Positions 45,401 to 56,935 of a DNA stretch of 64,000 bases are shown here, in pieces. Every line of letters starts with the position of its first letter. Position 1 is the first letter of the stretch. Origin of the DNA: Davidsoniella eucalypti (Eukaryota; Ascomycota; Sordariomycetes; Microascales; Ceratocystidaceae); the NCBI GenBank assembly GCA_004009845.1, contig RMBW01000049.1, positions 124,001 through 188,000 of the forward strand. The letters run 5' to 3'. Position numbers and translations under genes: made by a program. Below the pieces are notes generated by a model. It saw nothing but the letters and a program-made list of their open reading frames with translations, was not told where the DNA came from and did not search any database.

Positions 45401-47581
45401 GGTCGGGCATAGTGATTGATGGGCCAGAAGGGGCTCCAGGCCATCCGCCAATAGCTCCTAGGCCAGAGTATGCCTTGGGGCCGGCACTCGAGGTCTGGCT
45501 CCGGTCGCTACCGTCGAACATTGGGTTTCCAAAAGGGCGAGGAGCGCCGTATCCGCCAATGACTTGATCCATACCGATGCCGCCGAGAACACCGCCCATT
45601 TGGCGGTCCACGTTGCCCGCATTTCCGTTGTTCAGATCGTCAAGGTGATGGCCCTGTTCATCAATACCAACTCGCTCCCGTTCACCGCCAGCTGGGCTAC
45701 GGTAAGGATTGGTGACCGAAGGACTGAACTGGTCTTTGCCATCATGATCGGGGCCGAGGTTGAGAGAAGACATGCCCAAGTCACTGGCTCCAAGTCCTCC
45801 CATGTTCTTGATGGGTGTTTCGAAAGGCTGAGTGGCCGCACGCGCGGGTACCGATGGACTATCTTCTTGATTGCCACCGAGTAAACCGCTACCGATACGG
45901 CCAGAATCAGAAAAAGGATCCGTATCGGTTCTAGGACGCCGCCATGAACGGCCGGTTTCGGCACTAGCATCGGGTACAGAACTGCCAGACTTCGTGCTGG
46001 TGTTCGCGGTCGAAGCTGTGTCGCCCTCTTTTGACGGGATGAGATGGGCTAAGCGGCTTTCACGGGAGCTTGTTGTAGCTTTTCCCACGCCGACAGACCC
46101 GATAGGAGCATTAGCTAGAGCAAAGTTACCAAATGATCCCATGGACGGCGTATTCTGGCCGGAAGCCGTAGCTGGCCAGCCAGAGGTAGATCCAGAAGCG
46201 CCTCCGGTCAGAGGACCACCTCCAGCTGTAGTTGGTAACTTTGACGAGACGCCCATAGAGCCGAAGAACCCAGACTTGGGCGCGTCTCTAGCAGATTGAG
46301 GGACCGGGGTATCGTCAGTATCGTCGTCGCCTTCGAGAGTTGACGACTCGCGGAGTTCGGACATCTTATTGCGGCCACCGAGCCATGAAGCATTCTCGTC
46401 CCGCGGGAAACGAGAAGCCTGGGGCGAGTTCATGGATCCAAATTGGTCACCGGATTCGCGGCGTCGGGCGGCAGGTCTTGTCGAGGTTGGGGAGGCAAGT
46501 CCAAAAGCACTATTGCCAACCAAGTTTGCGTTCGAGTGGGTGGTGGAGATCTTGCGGCCGTTGGCAAGATTACTTTGGGAATGTTGGTGGCCTTCTTTAT
46601 TCGCTATAGGGCCGGGGTTGCTGTTGTTGTTACTGGCTGTACCATTGCTATTTCCAGCACCAGCACCAGTAGACATGAGCTTTAGAGGACTATTCACATC
46701 GGTAGAAAATGCCTGTTTCAAAGATTGGATGAAAAGTCAGTATGGGGGACAGACAGTTTTTAAGGGAAAAAAACGATAGAGAAAAAAAAAAAGATTGTCC
46801 GTCAAGCTTGCCAAGGGAGCATGGGGGTTGTAGTACTTCTTTTTCGTCGACAGTGAGATCCTGCAGGCCTAGAGGCTTGAAATCATCGTGAGAGGGTACC
46901 CAGCACATGTCGGGCTCATAGCTAGCAGCAGTCTCAGCCGGCTTGCCCCACTGCCGCGCGCCAGAAGTCGAGACCGAGCCTCCGTTGAACTGTCCCGGAG
47001 CCCAGCCGTCCATGTACAGACTACTCGCAGCGTTTGCAGAGAAGCTCTGGTCCGGGTCCGACACGCAAAAGACATCTAATATCTGATCTTTTCCGTAGCG
47101 GGCCGGAGCTAGAGGCGTCTGCTCGTAGGCGGGCATGGAGTACGGCATGGCTCCCACGTGACTTGCGGCAGCGTTGTTCGCAGTAAACGATTGGTCGATG
47201 TCATGCATAGCCGGGGCGGAAGCTAAGGCGGCAGAGCTTTGGGTGGGTGGGTTCGAAGAGGTGGTAGGCTGTCCGGAGGGTGTGGTGGTCGTCGGACGGC
47301 GGAAGGTGCGGGTCCCGTTGGTAGGCCGGCCATCGCGACGAGTCCTATAGGGTTAGAGGGGATGGTGTTAGCATAGGGTTCTGCATATATACATATATGG
47401 CGTCATATGAAACACGCGAATAAACAAAGCAAGCCTATGCCATCAAGGGCCGACATAGGTTTTCCGAGGCTTCTTACCAGTCAGCACTAGTTCCTCTGTC
47501 TCCAGCTGCGCTTCGCGAGTCACGGCTGGATTGGTATTGGCCTGCTGCGGCCGATGCAAAGCTCGAGGTTAAGTTGGGCAT
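42414..47581 (-). CDS. GYF-domain protein (Smy2/GIGYF-like)
   Basis: Four exons, 47581-47478, 47344-46837, 46712-42803 and 42742-42414, give 1616 residues. GYF domains bind Pro-rich PPG-phi peptides; Smy2 and GIGYF proteins act in mRNA repression, splicing links and vesicle transport. The N-terminal block (ARYGKDQILDVF, YMDGWAP, CWVPSHDDFKPLGLQDLTVDEKE then AFSTDVNSPLK) is the conserved head of fungal members and is restored by splicing exons 2 and 3, although the exon 2 donor is a weak GTACTA. The GYF domain is at about residues 813-880: MRWVYLDPQGQIQGPFTGLE, then MNDWYKANFF with NFF at the usual GYF position. Long Gln/Gly/Pro-rich disordered stretches surround it. The C-terminus is conserved too: FNKWLNRELRGLNDGID joined by a 60-nt intron to VATFAATLMLLP, ending in GRHFAEEFIRRKKLADKG and a basic tail. 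Confidence 0.9.
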
Positions 47582-49620
47582 GTTGTGTTGATGACGATGT
47601 GAAGATGGTATCGAGGGCAAAGTAGGCGGCTACTTTTGGGGGAGATTCGGATCGAATGAAGTCGGTGGTTTTGTTGGCTGTGGCGAGATCGATTCGCTGC
47701 TGTGTTGCTTCTTCTATTTTTGGGCCTACACAACTAATGGCTGATGAGAGTGGATGCGTACGAATGAGTCTGAGTTTTCAGGACGGTTCGATTCGGGGAT
47801 GAAAGGAGCCGGTTGGAGGGCGGAGCAGAAAAGAAGAAAATTCGAATGTTTCCTTGCGCTTTCTTTTGTTGATATGGGTGTATCGCGGACGATATGATGA
47901 TGATATTACAATGACAATAATGTGAAGTTTAATCCAGTTTGATTCCGGTGTTTGTTGTTCGATCGGCGACGGGATGTATGAAATTTGGATTGAAAAAAAA
48001 TGTCGGCTAGTCTTATTTTTCTGATAGTCAAACAAAGTGGGATTGATTTGATTGCTCGAATTCGCTGATTTTGCAGGTTGTTTCGCATGCGGTGGGTTTT
48101 TAATGCTTGTGGAGGAATTTTGGAGGCCAGAAGAAGAGAAAAAAAATTCCTTTAATTCTGGCTTTTTGGGGCTTTGGGGCTTTGCTGAGAAAAGAAAGTG
48201 GATTTTATTTTCACCTCGTAGTTTTAGTTCTTAGTGTAATGAGAAAAAAAATTGTATATATATATATGTACGAAATAGAGGATTTTTTTCTTTCAAAAAA
48301 GCATCTCTGGATTGTGGACGTCTTGAGCTGGCATAATAATAGCATTCCGCCGGGTCTAGAAATAAATTAAGAATCATCACGTTTCCCTTGAATTACATCA
48401 TGGACATCAGCTTGTCTAGATACCTACTACTACACTATAATAGACACAGCAAGCAACATGCCAGATTCAACCGCTGAGCCAGGTCACAACTGAAAAGGCC
48501 ACGCACATTTTAATACCTAGAAATAGAGACAGGGGAATAAATGCAAATACAACAAGTATAGTGGGAGGCACCCACAGCTACCGCACTTAGTATAGTCCGT
48601 ATCCAAGGTTTAGCAGACAGATAGACCGCAGAAGTGGAGACTCGTTGGTTAGTCTGTCCAGGTCTATCTATCTAGCTAGGTCTGATCTGGTTAGTCAAAA
48701 GAAGAGAAAAAATGACACAGAAACAGAAAACGTTTGCAAGTGTTGGCGCATAACAAGGCTGAAAGTCAGCCTGCTGCAAGGCTTGACGTCAAAACAACCC
48801 GACCAGAGTAATCACTTTATGTGCTGTCTCGTACCAAGGTAAGAAAGTGTTATGTGCTACTATAACTTTGTGTGGTTGCAATGCATTTATTTCAGATGTG
48901 GCATGTAACCCTTACTTGAGGGTTAACCAGTATCTTGAATTCGAGTCAGGTGAACTAAAAAAAAAATTAAAAAATTAAAAAAAGAAATGTGCAGTAAACT
49001 TGAACTAATAAAAGTGGGCATGGAAAAATAATTAAAAATATAAGTCAAGTTTGTCTTTTCCCATATGAAGGCTCCAACATCCTAGTAGAAAGCTCACATA
49101 CATGTACTAACAGTGATATCAATTTGTGCAAACAAAGTATACATTGACAAGATGAACGACACACAAGGCTTTAAGATATACTTAATAAGTCCAAGTTGCG
49201 GGATATATCCAACCAAGAATCTATACTATCGCTCCCAATGCAATGTAGTAATATCACAGTCAATAACACGTCACATGGCAATATTGAAAACAGAAAACCA
49301 GAATCAGAAGGTCAAGAAACTTATGTCTCGAGGTTCTATATAAAGCACTATAATACTAAAGTCGTGCAAAACAGTAACAAAACGAGAAAGGCCATTATCG
49401 AATGAATCCAGAAGATGAAGAAGAAGCCAACTTATAAGGAAGCAACAGCTAGCTGTCGGGTTATCTGAACATCCAGGACACGGAAAAGAGAACTCCCAAT
49501 GCAATATCAATATCGCAAACCAGCGGGAAAGGCAAGAAAGCAAGTCATAATATAACACCATTGGCTCTGCGAGCACTTGCATGGTGGACGTAAGAAAGGT
49601 CATCAAAATTACCCAGATAT
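47582..49620. other. Intergenic region upstream of the GYF gene, no gene
   Basis: The first several hundred nucleotides are the leader and promoter side of the GYF gene. The rest is AT-rich, with a (TA)n run near 48255-48268 and poly-A tracts near 48960-48985. A partial B-box-like GGTTCGATTC near 47785 does not fold into a tRNA arm. Confidence 0.5.
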
Positions 49621-50223
49621 TTAAGCATCGGGGGAAACAGAGAAGCCGGTCTTCTCGCAGGTGTATTCCTGGGTGGAGTAGATCTGGTTGGTGTTGGGCT
49701 CCCACGAAGGGTTGGCGACGACACCAGTGTCGGTGCACTGGAGGTTAGTGGTGTAGTGACCAGTCTTCTCGAAACTATGGTCTAGAGTTAGCAAGTTGAT
49801 CAAATAGATATGTATCGGTTTATAAAGAGAATAGACTTACGCGTCACTGCCGCACTGCCACGCCTGGTTGAGGGTAAGCTGGCCCGACTCGGCAACGTAC
49901 TCGAACTTCATGGACTGGACGATGGTGCCGGCGCAGTCATAGTACTGGCCAGCACGGAAGAAGTCGGGGTAAGTGGTGCTGAAGGCCTTGCACTCAACAA
50001 CACCGTCGATGGCAGGGTTGGTCGCGTTGAAGTTAACATAACCCTGGGGGATGGAGTGAGCGGGGGTGCTGAAGGTGGTGATCCAGTGGAAGTCGAAGTC
50101 AGTGACGGTCCAGCCCTGGAAGTTGTTGGAAGGCTCAACGCAGCCGAGCTGCTCAGTCTGAGGAACAGCAACGGCCATGGCGCCAGCAGCGGCGATGACA
50201 GCAGTGAAGGCAACGGAAACCAT
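49621..50223 (-). CDS. Small secreted cysteine-containing protein (AA1-like)
   Basis: Two exons, 50223-49841 and 49774-49621, give 178 residues. The N-terminus MVSVAFTAVIAAAGAMAVAV is a clear signal peptide with likely cleavage after about residue 19. The mature part has six Cys (LGCVEP, VVECKAF, YDCAGT, AWQCGS, LQCTD, YTCEK), consistent with three disulfides. The blocks NFQGWTVTDFDFHWITTFS and GYVNFNATNPAIDGVVECKA resemble AA1-like (Alt a 1-related) secreted proteins of ascomycetes; this is a recollection and not certain. The ATG at 50223 was chosen because it starts the signal peptide; an upstream in-frame extension does not. Strong codon bias (GCC, ACC, AAC, CTC) suggests high expression. 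The role is unknown; apoplastic or surface-protein functions are possible. Confidence 0.8.
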
Positions 50224-53200
50224 TTTGAATATTAGTGGGTGATAAAATGTTGGTAGTTGGGATGCAAAGATGTGCTTCAAATGAAAGATTGAATAAGCTG
50301 AGTTGGTAGAGATGAAGGTAATGTGAGATGCAGAGCGAATGAAGTGATGGTGGGGTGAGGAGGAAAGGGAAGAGAAGAAAGCAAAACTAGAGGAGAACGG
50401 ACTGTCTTTTATATAAAGATCGTGGATGATGTTTACTACGGAGGCTTGAGATGTTGCCTATTGCAGTGTTGTACAGCCCCTTGTCCTTAGAGACGAGAAA
50501 GGTAACTGCTCTCTCACCAACCACTGATGCCATCATTGTCGAACCAAGCTATATTGCTGCTAGAAGGGGTGCATGTCAGGGTGTGTATCATGTAAAACGG
50601 TGAGTTTTAGGGTATACAAATCCTGCAAAATCAAGCCCGGCCTGGCAACTACCCTCGGCGGGCCTAGCAACTACTGTGATAGGAAGTACATGCTCATGGT
50701 GACCAGACAACTACGTAATAGCACAATAAAATAAGAATCATAGCATCAATGTTACATGCTGTCGTTCTCCTATAGTCTACCTGACTGAACGAATCTCATA
50801 GCTTCAAGCTTTGACCACTACATGGCACCATGATGCTTAGGAGGCGGACTTTTTGGCTGTATTTTTTCTACAGGTTCTTCTGATCTACACCATAATCTAG
50901 AAAATGGCGGGTTTGGGGAAAAGATGGCCATTTCTCGTATTTCAAGGCTGTAGCCTGATTATGTATCTGTATATCCAAACTTATACTACCCTGGCTAAGG
51001 GCCAAGTAACGGTCTGTTCTCTAACAAGGTCTTTACCTGCTGTTCCTCTTCTCTATTTTTACTTTCTTTGCCGTAGGCTTTTCTCTCTTGCCGGCCAGGG
51101 GCACAGCCATTAGAACAGAGAGAAAAAAATAGATATCAAACGCCGACTTGCAAGGCCATTGCTATGGTCTTGTGGCGTGCCGTGAATTTTGGTATCATCT
51201 GATATTCCATCGTCTCGTTTTCCTCGTTTTGACAGCCCTAAATGAGCATCTGTGTTTCTGTGTGAAATAGGCCTCCTATATTGAGCTTGTTTACTTTACA
51301 TTATTTAGGCTTTCTTTTGTGTTTTGTATTGCACTGTATACAATATAACAAGGCACAAATCTAGCTATAACAAATCAATTTCAGCAGCTGATGTCACTGG
51401 TCACAAGCCAACTACAAGATCCAGGATTCGTGCCATATTTCCTGCAAAGTCAGCGACACTAACTAGTCGTACATCCATTAGACTTTGGTTTTATCGACCA
51501 GTTTGTCGGGTATATTCCCTATTAATGAAGAATAAAAAAGGGAAGAAAAGAGACAATCAACTAGATCCGAACGGACTTCCCGTATTTGCGAAAATAGGCG
51601 GTGGCGATCGTTGGTACAAAAGAAGTAAAGGATAGAGAAAATATGCATAAGTAGTTGTATTATGATCGAGTGGCATTGCAGCTGACCGGCCACTCTGCAA
51701 TAGCGTCAAGGTCATGGCCATGGTTGAATAGACGATCTGATCTAACACGAGCTTCTCTTTCCTCCTCTTCCTTTCTATTCTATTGCTAGAAATGACATGG
51801 AACTAACTCAATGAAGAATAGCCTATGAAAGTCCCCAAATAAAGTATAAGCTTTCTTGCCGTTTTCTCGCTTCCTTAGTTTAGACAAGGCGGTGCAAACA
51901 ACATCGAGACATCCATGGTGGCTATGTTATTATGTCTATTATGTAACTAAGTAACTAGCTATACTATGTAGCTACTATCGTGTCAGAATTCAAAATAGCA
52001 ACACTGATGAGTCTACCAGTAAAACAGGAACTAGCTATTTTTTGCTGATTCTTTTTGAAACGTCGGGATTTGCAGCTATCTGATGAACAGGACAGGACGG
52101 AGCCTTGTGCCAGTAGGTAGAACGTTCGATAGGAAATTCATTGAGTAGTGAGTAAGGGGATCCAAAACTCAAAATAATGAACTTTGACCCCAGATATAGC
52201 CCCAGTCAGCCAGCCCGCAAGGTACTTGGTGTATGTATGTACATATATTGTATGTTACAAGCACCACTTGGTATGATATACATCTGTACTGTGGATATAC
52301 ATACTTGTTTAACTATAGCGCACTATGTTCGTCGTATGTAAACCAGCAAACTCTATGTGCACATCTCATGTTTAGCTATCCTTGTCCTAGCTAGTACTAC
52401 AGCCCTGAAGAAACCACACATATGTATACTGGCCAAGTACATAATCTCTGCCATACACAAGTTGAGCCTAGAACCTTTTGTCAAGTTAGGGGTCTTTAAG
52501 CAGCCTTATTCATGCCCCCCTCTTCATCTTCATCCGTCCTCTTTTTATGCGTATTTCGTCTTATTATCGGTAGAGAATAGTGTCACGGAATAGCGTGGAT
52601 GCGTTCTCAACAATATCTTCCATTGTTATCAACGCATACAACTACACATTGTATCTGTACAACTATCCTCTCCCCCCCCTTTACTCTTATTTTATTTTCT
52701 CGGGCCCGGATCGGAGATAGACGAGAACGCCGCGATACGATGGGGAAAAAAAAAATGTAAAAACTACATATATACGTAGATCTTGAACCCCCTAGAAATC
52801 TAAAATGCACGGCTTATGGAATAGAAACAGTCCTGAGTCTCCCCGGTCGAAACAAGAAATCTACATCCACTACTACATATAGGCTATCGCTATCTGTGTT
52901 GTGTTGTCTTTGCATACGGTACCCGATGTTGGCCTGCAACGATCGAATATCGAGTATCTTGGGGCGTGCAGAAGAGTGTGCTACATGTGTTGCCAAGCTA
53001 ACGAACGAACTTATATGTAAGTAGTTCGACAAGACACATATGTGGAGTTTCTAGGTCACGACCATGTATGGTTATGGGTCCTCTATATATGTAGGCTGAT
53101 ATCGACTGGGGCACAGGCCACGATGACTAGTACAGACCATCATATGCCACACTTAATTTGCACATATTAGCTACAGTCAGGGCTTGCCAACTGGACATAC

Positions 53201-53328
53201 ATCAATATGTCTTGTCATCTGCTTCTCGCTGTCATCAGAATAAAGCCGTGAAATTACAACTAGCAATCGATCAGTAACGCTTAAACAAATAACCCCTCCG
53301 CCAAACCCCCAAACCCCAAACAAAGCGT
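50224..53328. other. Long gene-poor spacer
   Basis: The left end holds the promoter of the secreted-protein gene, with CT/AG-rich sequence to about 50.4 kb. Beyond it I find no open frame with coding character, no tRNA and no transposon domain over nearly 3 kb. C-runs and microsatellite-like ATGTATGT stretches occur near 52.2 kb. Confidence 0.5.
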
Positions 53329-53493
53329 CTAAAAACAAGCAAGGTACTTGGAAGCCTCGGCCTTTTTCTTTTTTTCTTCCCAGGGAGTGATACGAAGGTT
53401 TGGCTTCAGGGCCGCATCAGCGTTCAGGGCAATCGCATGTAAGTATGTAGTGAGATCTACAACCACTGCAACCTTATTCATACTATCCAGCAT
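53329..53493 (-). CDS. Candidate micro-protein or last exon of a small gene
   Basis: From the ATG at 53493 the frame encodes 54 residues ending at a TAG. The frame stays open upstream to about 53555, adding the segment SLLRDLVLPWTKPAEQ, so it could be the final exon of a spliced gene using an AG near 53552. The peptide includes YLHAIALNADAALKP and NLRITPWEEKKKKAEASKYL. Codon choice (GCC, CTG, AAG, AAC, ATC, CGT) resembles the certain genes of this window and differs from the surrounding AT-rich DNA. I do not recognise the protein, and I could not place an upstream exon with an ATG. A random open frame of this length is possible, so confidence is low. Confidence 0.3.
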   Translation of the reverse strand: MLDSMNKVAVVVDLTTYLHAIALNADAALKPNLRITPWEEKKKKAEASKYLACF

Positions 53494-55117
53494 CTGCTCT
53501 GCTGGCTTTGTCCAAGGTAATACGAGATCTCTCAGGAGACTTTGATGCCTAGTGCCTCCATCTTAGGTAATGCCATACATGTACAACAAGTGATGCTACT
53601 TTGCTTGGCTCTGGAAGAATAAACGGTGAGATCTAACTCAATCGATGGCACTCTATAGTGCAATGAAAATCCGTACCCAGGTGGCTAGATCCGGCTATAC
53701 AAGAGAGTTATAGATATTATAACTAACTATTATAACCAACTACAGTTGTATATATGGTCACTTATAAGAGTTACGTTACCTTCTCGTGAATCCTACGCAG
53801 GAATAGTTAATGCCGTTCCCAGGCCGGGTAGTTCGTTTAAGTATCGCAATTCATAGCCTAGAAAACTGGATTGTGTTATAGATCGTTTTCTTCGTTTTCT
53901 TGGGGAAACCTGCACTGGCCAAGACCAGGCACAAATAAGCTCGAGGCGTTGTATGGCCAAGTGATTGAGATAAGCAAACAAGCAAGAACAAAGGAAAGGA
54001 AAATGTTTGTCTCAGGAACTGGAGCTTTTAGGCTTTAGTTGTAAGGGAAAATAAAATAAGAAAAAAAAGCTCAGGCCATCACATAGTCACGGCAAAGTTG
54101 GCTGTTTTACAGCGGGATCTGTGTGTTTCTCTCGGTCTTTGAAAGAGGCAGGCGCTTTAAGAATATCGGTGTTTTGAGCAAAGTCCGTCCGGCGGTACGT
54201 TGAAAATGCCGAAGTTAGTGTCATCACGTCCTTAGGCAGTAATTATGATATTTTGATATTGAGATAACTAGCTAATGTACACATATGTATACAATGCAAT
54301 AGGGTCTGTGATAACTAGGGTTAACACATCTCCAATTCATGTTTCATCAATTTAGAGGACCAAACTATAAGATCGTATGGTTTATACAGATACATGTGTA
54401 TGAAGAGTACTATATTGTTTAGACGTGATAAATAGCTATAGAATATCTGCAACTAAAATGGCCGAAATTGTACTACATTTTTGTTTATCAGCTGGATCAT
54501 ACCAAGATTGTACAACTTGTGCTATAACCAATGAAATCATCCTAATCTAGCACACTGCCATAGCGCCAATGCTTAGAAATGCTTGGAAGGCAGAAGACCT
54601 GCTTTTACCTTTTACTTTTTTAGGGTTGGGATTCTTCAGTATATCAGTATCTCGTAGTAGATGCGGGGCATGAAGTAAGAGAAGGACTGTGCTTTATTTT
54701 CTTCTTTTTTTCTTCTTTTTTTTCTTTCCATGTCGTGGGGGAATTCGATCACAATGTTATTTTTTGTATTGTACATGACAAATAGTATGAAGATTTTGGG
54801 ATATATTTTAAAAACCAACCAAGTCACATCAACTCATAGGAGAAGATACTCGAAGAAAATAAACTCGCTTACGCGGTGTTGAATTAGCCTATTTCCTTAG
54901 AGTTGAATTACCGGCCTCCTTGAGTCTTGATGAACTTTCACAATAGGAGCGAAGCAAATTTTACATCGAGATAGATGACCTTCATTTTTAGTTTCCATAG
55001 AAAAGCTTGTTTCTTCGACTTGTGATTCATACAAATCTACCGATTACATACAGCCAGACATATAATCATATACACAACCACTCCATATTCTACGCCAGTG
55101 TATCCGAAAATCTCATC
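53494..55117. other. AT-rich spacer between the candidate micro-gene and the small membrane protein
   Basis: If the 53.3-kb exon is real, its upstream exon(s) and promoter would be in the first few hundred bases on the minus strand. Otherwise I see only AT-rich sequence, a T-rich tract near 54.7 kb, and the promoter of the following gene. Confidence 0.4.
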
Positions 55118-55537
55118 ATGACCTTGCTCAACGCGTTGATCCCGGCAGACATTTCGACTCCTAGAAATCCCCGACAAGAAACCATAAAACTACGACATTC
55201 TTTCTACCGCGGTGTATTTGGCGCTTTCTATCGGCTCATCAATGGCTTGATAAGCCTCCTCGTCGAAGTGCTGGGTTCACTCAAGCTGATAGCCATTGCC
55301 ACCGCATCACGACAGCTGTATCTATCCGATATATCTCTTGATATGCCGCTATACACTTTCAAGGCACTATTAGCCTCGATACAACGTCCCTTGAAGCGTT
55401 TCCGTCGTACAATAGAGCGCGAATTTGTGGCAGTTGTGCTGGGCCATGGCCGTGAAATTTGCGTTCTCGTATTTTGGCCTGGCTGGATATTTATACTGGG
55501 TGGTATTATTTTCATCGTCCGAGGTGTTGCGCTATGA
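55118..55537 (+). CDS. Small hypothetical membrane protein
   Basis: The frame encodes 139 residues from the ATG at 55118. It is open a further 37 codons upstream, but that part starts at a TTG and looks non-coding. There is an amphipathic or hydrophobic stretch at about 36-60 (AFYRLINGLISLLVEVLGSL) and a clear C-terminal transmembrane segment (ICVLVFWPGWIFILGGIIFI) ending two to six residues before the stop, a tail-anchor-like layout. Basic residues cluster at about 90-103 (RPLKRFRRTIER). I do not recognise a family. A shorter open frame exists on the opposite strand (55228-55557), but it lacks such organised features. It converges on the XAP5 gene. Confidence 0.45.
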   Translation: MTLLNALIPADISTPRNPRQETIKLRHSFYRGVFGAFYRLINGLISLLVEVLGSLKLIAIATASRQLYLSDISLDMPLYTFKALLASIQRPLKRFRRTIEREFVAVVLGHGREICVLVFWPGWIFILGGIIFIVRGVAL

Positions 55538-55771
55538 ACAGGGAATGAAAGAAACAACTAGATGGATGAACGATAGGCTAGGGGAAGCAGAGTAAAAGAG
55601 AATGATGATAGCCACGCCAGATATATATGAAGATTAACCGCACTCACTTTAGGTGGTAAGCTCGGAACTGCTGAAATATACTGGGTTCTTCTTGTTTGAT
55701 ATATCCCTTTCCTCTTTTTGATTACATACTATCGACTAGGTCGTGGCGCGTTAGATACAAGAAAAAGAAAA

Positions 55772-56935
55772 TCACGAGTAAAAGAAGGCGTTTCCACCTG
55801 TATCTCGCTTGATATCTTGACTATAGTCCTTTTCTGCATCAAATTCGCGCCATGTGCTGGCAGGATAGATGTGCTTGTTACGTTCATACCACCTCCGGTC
55901 TACAACCTTTGTGAAGGTTGGATCGTCGCGAGCGCCTTCAAGAGTAGATACATCTCCCATGTCTCTTCTTGCAGCCGTTCTTGACGCAGCTGTAGATAGA
56001 GGCTGATGCTCCTGTTCAGCTCCGATGCTGTCATTCTTAGCACTAACAGGGGCTTCTGTGGAGAAATCAAAGAGCTGTGTGCCACCGGGACCCCGGATCT
56101 TGTTCACGATAAAGTAGTAAAAGTCGTAGTGGTGTGGGATGATCACTCCGCCTCTCACCAAGACTAGATCGTCGACGCCAATGCGAGCCCATTCTTTGCG
56201 GGCACGAGTGTCTCCTCGCAGCTCCGCACCGAGTTTTCGGCTTTTGTCAAGCGCAACCCAAGCGTAGTCGCCCTTTTTGACTCTGATGAAGCCACCGGGA
56301 ATATCAGTGCCATCGTAGAACACGAATGGGAGGGTGATTTCAGTAGCCTTTATGGAATCTTGAAGAACCAGAAACTCTCGGCGCAGCTCATCACGCTCGT
56401 TAGCCTCGCGTTTCTGAGAAGACTTTGTGATGATTCGGGGAGTGACAACATCATTGTTGGCTAGGATCTTCGATTTGGGTCCCGATTTTCTGCTGGTGTC
56501 GAGATTGCTAGATGTATTGGATTCGGGAGTATATTTATTCTTCTTCTGTCTCTTGGCACCGTCGGGATCGGAATCATCGTTTCCTCCATTCTCAGTATCG
56601 TCGTCGTCGTCGTCGTCTCCGAATGATAGCTTCGCCTTTGCAGCCTTGCGTTTCTTTTTGGTTTTCTTTTCGGTGGTCGAGATATTGCTTGAGTCTTTGC
56701 TATCAGAAGTTACAGTTGCTGGTGTTTGTGAAGGGTCGGGTGTGGTGTTATTATTAGAAGATAGAGAATTTCCAAGCAGGGCTTCTCGAGCTTCGCGTTC
56801 TTGGGCTTCGACAAGCTCAGTGCGGCGTTTACGGAATTCGGAAAGATGGACAAGGCCAACTGTTTGTGTCGACAATAGATTATTTACAGCAGCATTAGAA
56901 CTGCCTTGTGAGGTAAAGCGAGAAGATGAAGCCAT
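55772..56935 (-). CDS. XAP5/FAM50 family nuclear protein
   Basis: The intronless gene encodes 387 residues. XAP5/FAM50 proteins (Xap5 in fission yeast, XCT in plants) are nuclear and associate with chromatin and the spliceosome. The N-terminal block QTVGLVHLSEFRKRRTELVE is family-like. Residues about 55-170 form a charged disordered region with a Lys-rich NLS-like patch (EKKTKKKRKAAKAK) and a run of seven Asp. The XAP5 domain covers about 185-387: LRREFLVLQDSIKATEITLP, FVFYDGTDIPGGFIRVKKGD, and WARIGVDDLVLVRGGVIIPH followed by HYDFYYFIVNK, ending with RRWYERNKHIYPASTWREFD. Length agrees with fungal and animal members (about 340-390). Confidence 0.92.
   Translation of the reverse strand: MASSSRFTSQGSSNAAVNNLLSTQTVGLVHLSEFRKRRTELVEAQEREAREALLGNSLSSNNNTTPDPSQTPATVTSDSKDSSNISTTEKKTKKKRKAAKAKLSFGDDDDDDDTENGGNDDSDPDGAKRQKKNKYTPESNTSSNLDTSRKSGPKSKILANNDVVTPRIITKSSQKREANERDELRREFLVLQDSIKATEITLPFVFYDGTDIPGGFIRVKKGDYAWVALDKSRKLGAELRGDTRARKEWARIGVDDLVLVRGGVIIPHHYDFYYFIVNKIRGPGGTQLFDFSTEAPVSAKNDSIGAEQEHQPLSTAASRTAARRDMGDVSTLEGARDDPTFTKVVDRRWYERNKHIYPASTWREFDAEKDYSQDIKRDTGGNAFFYS

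Noticed and set aside
42451..46779. Several plus-strand open frames of 75-161 codons opposite the GYF gene
   Set aside because: They are antisense shadows of a Gly/Pro/Gln-rich coding region, with no recognisable domain.
47781..47796. GGTTCGATTC resembling a tRNA B box
   Set aside because: The flanking bases do not form a T-arm stem and no acceptor stem or anticodon arm can be drawn.
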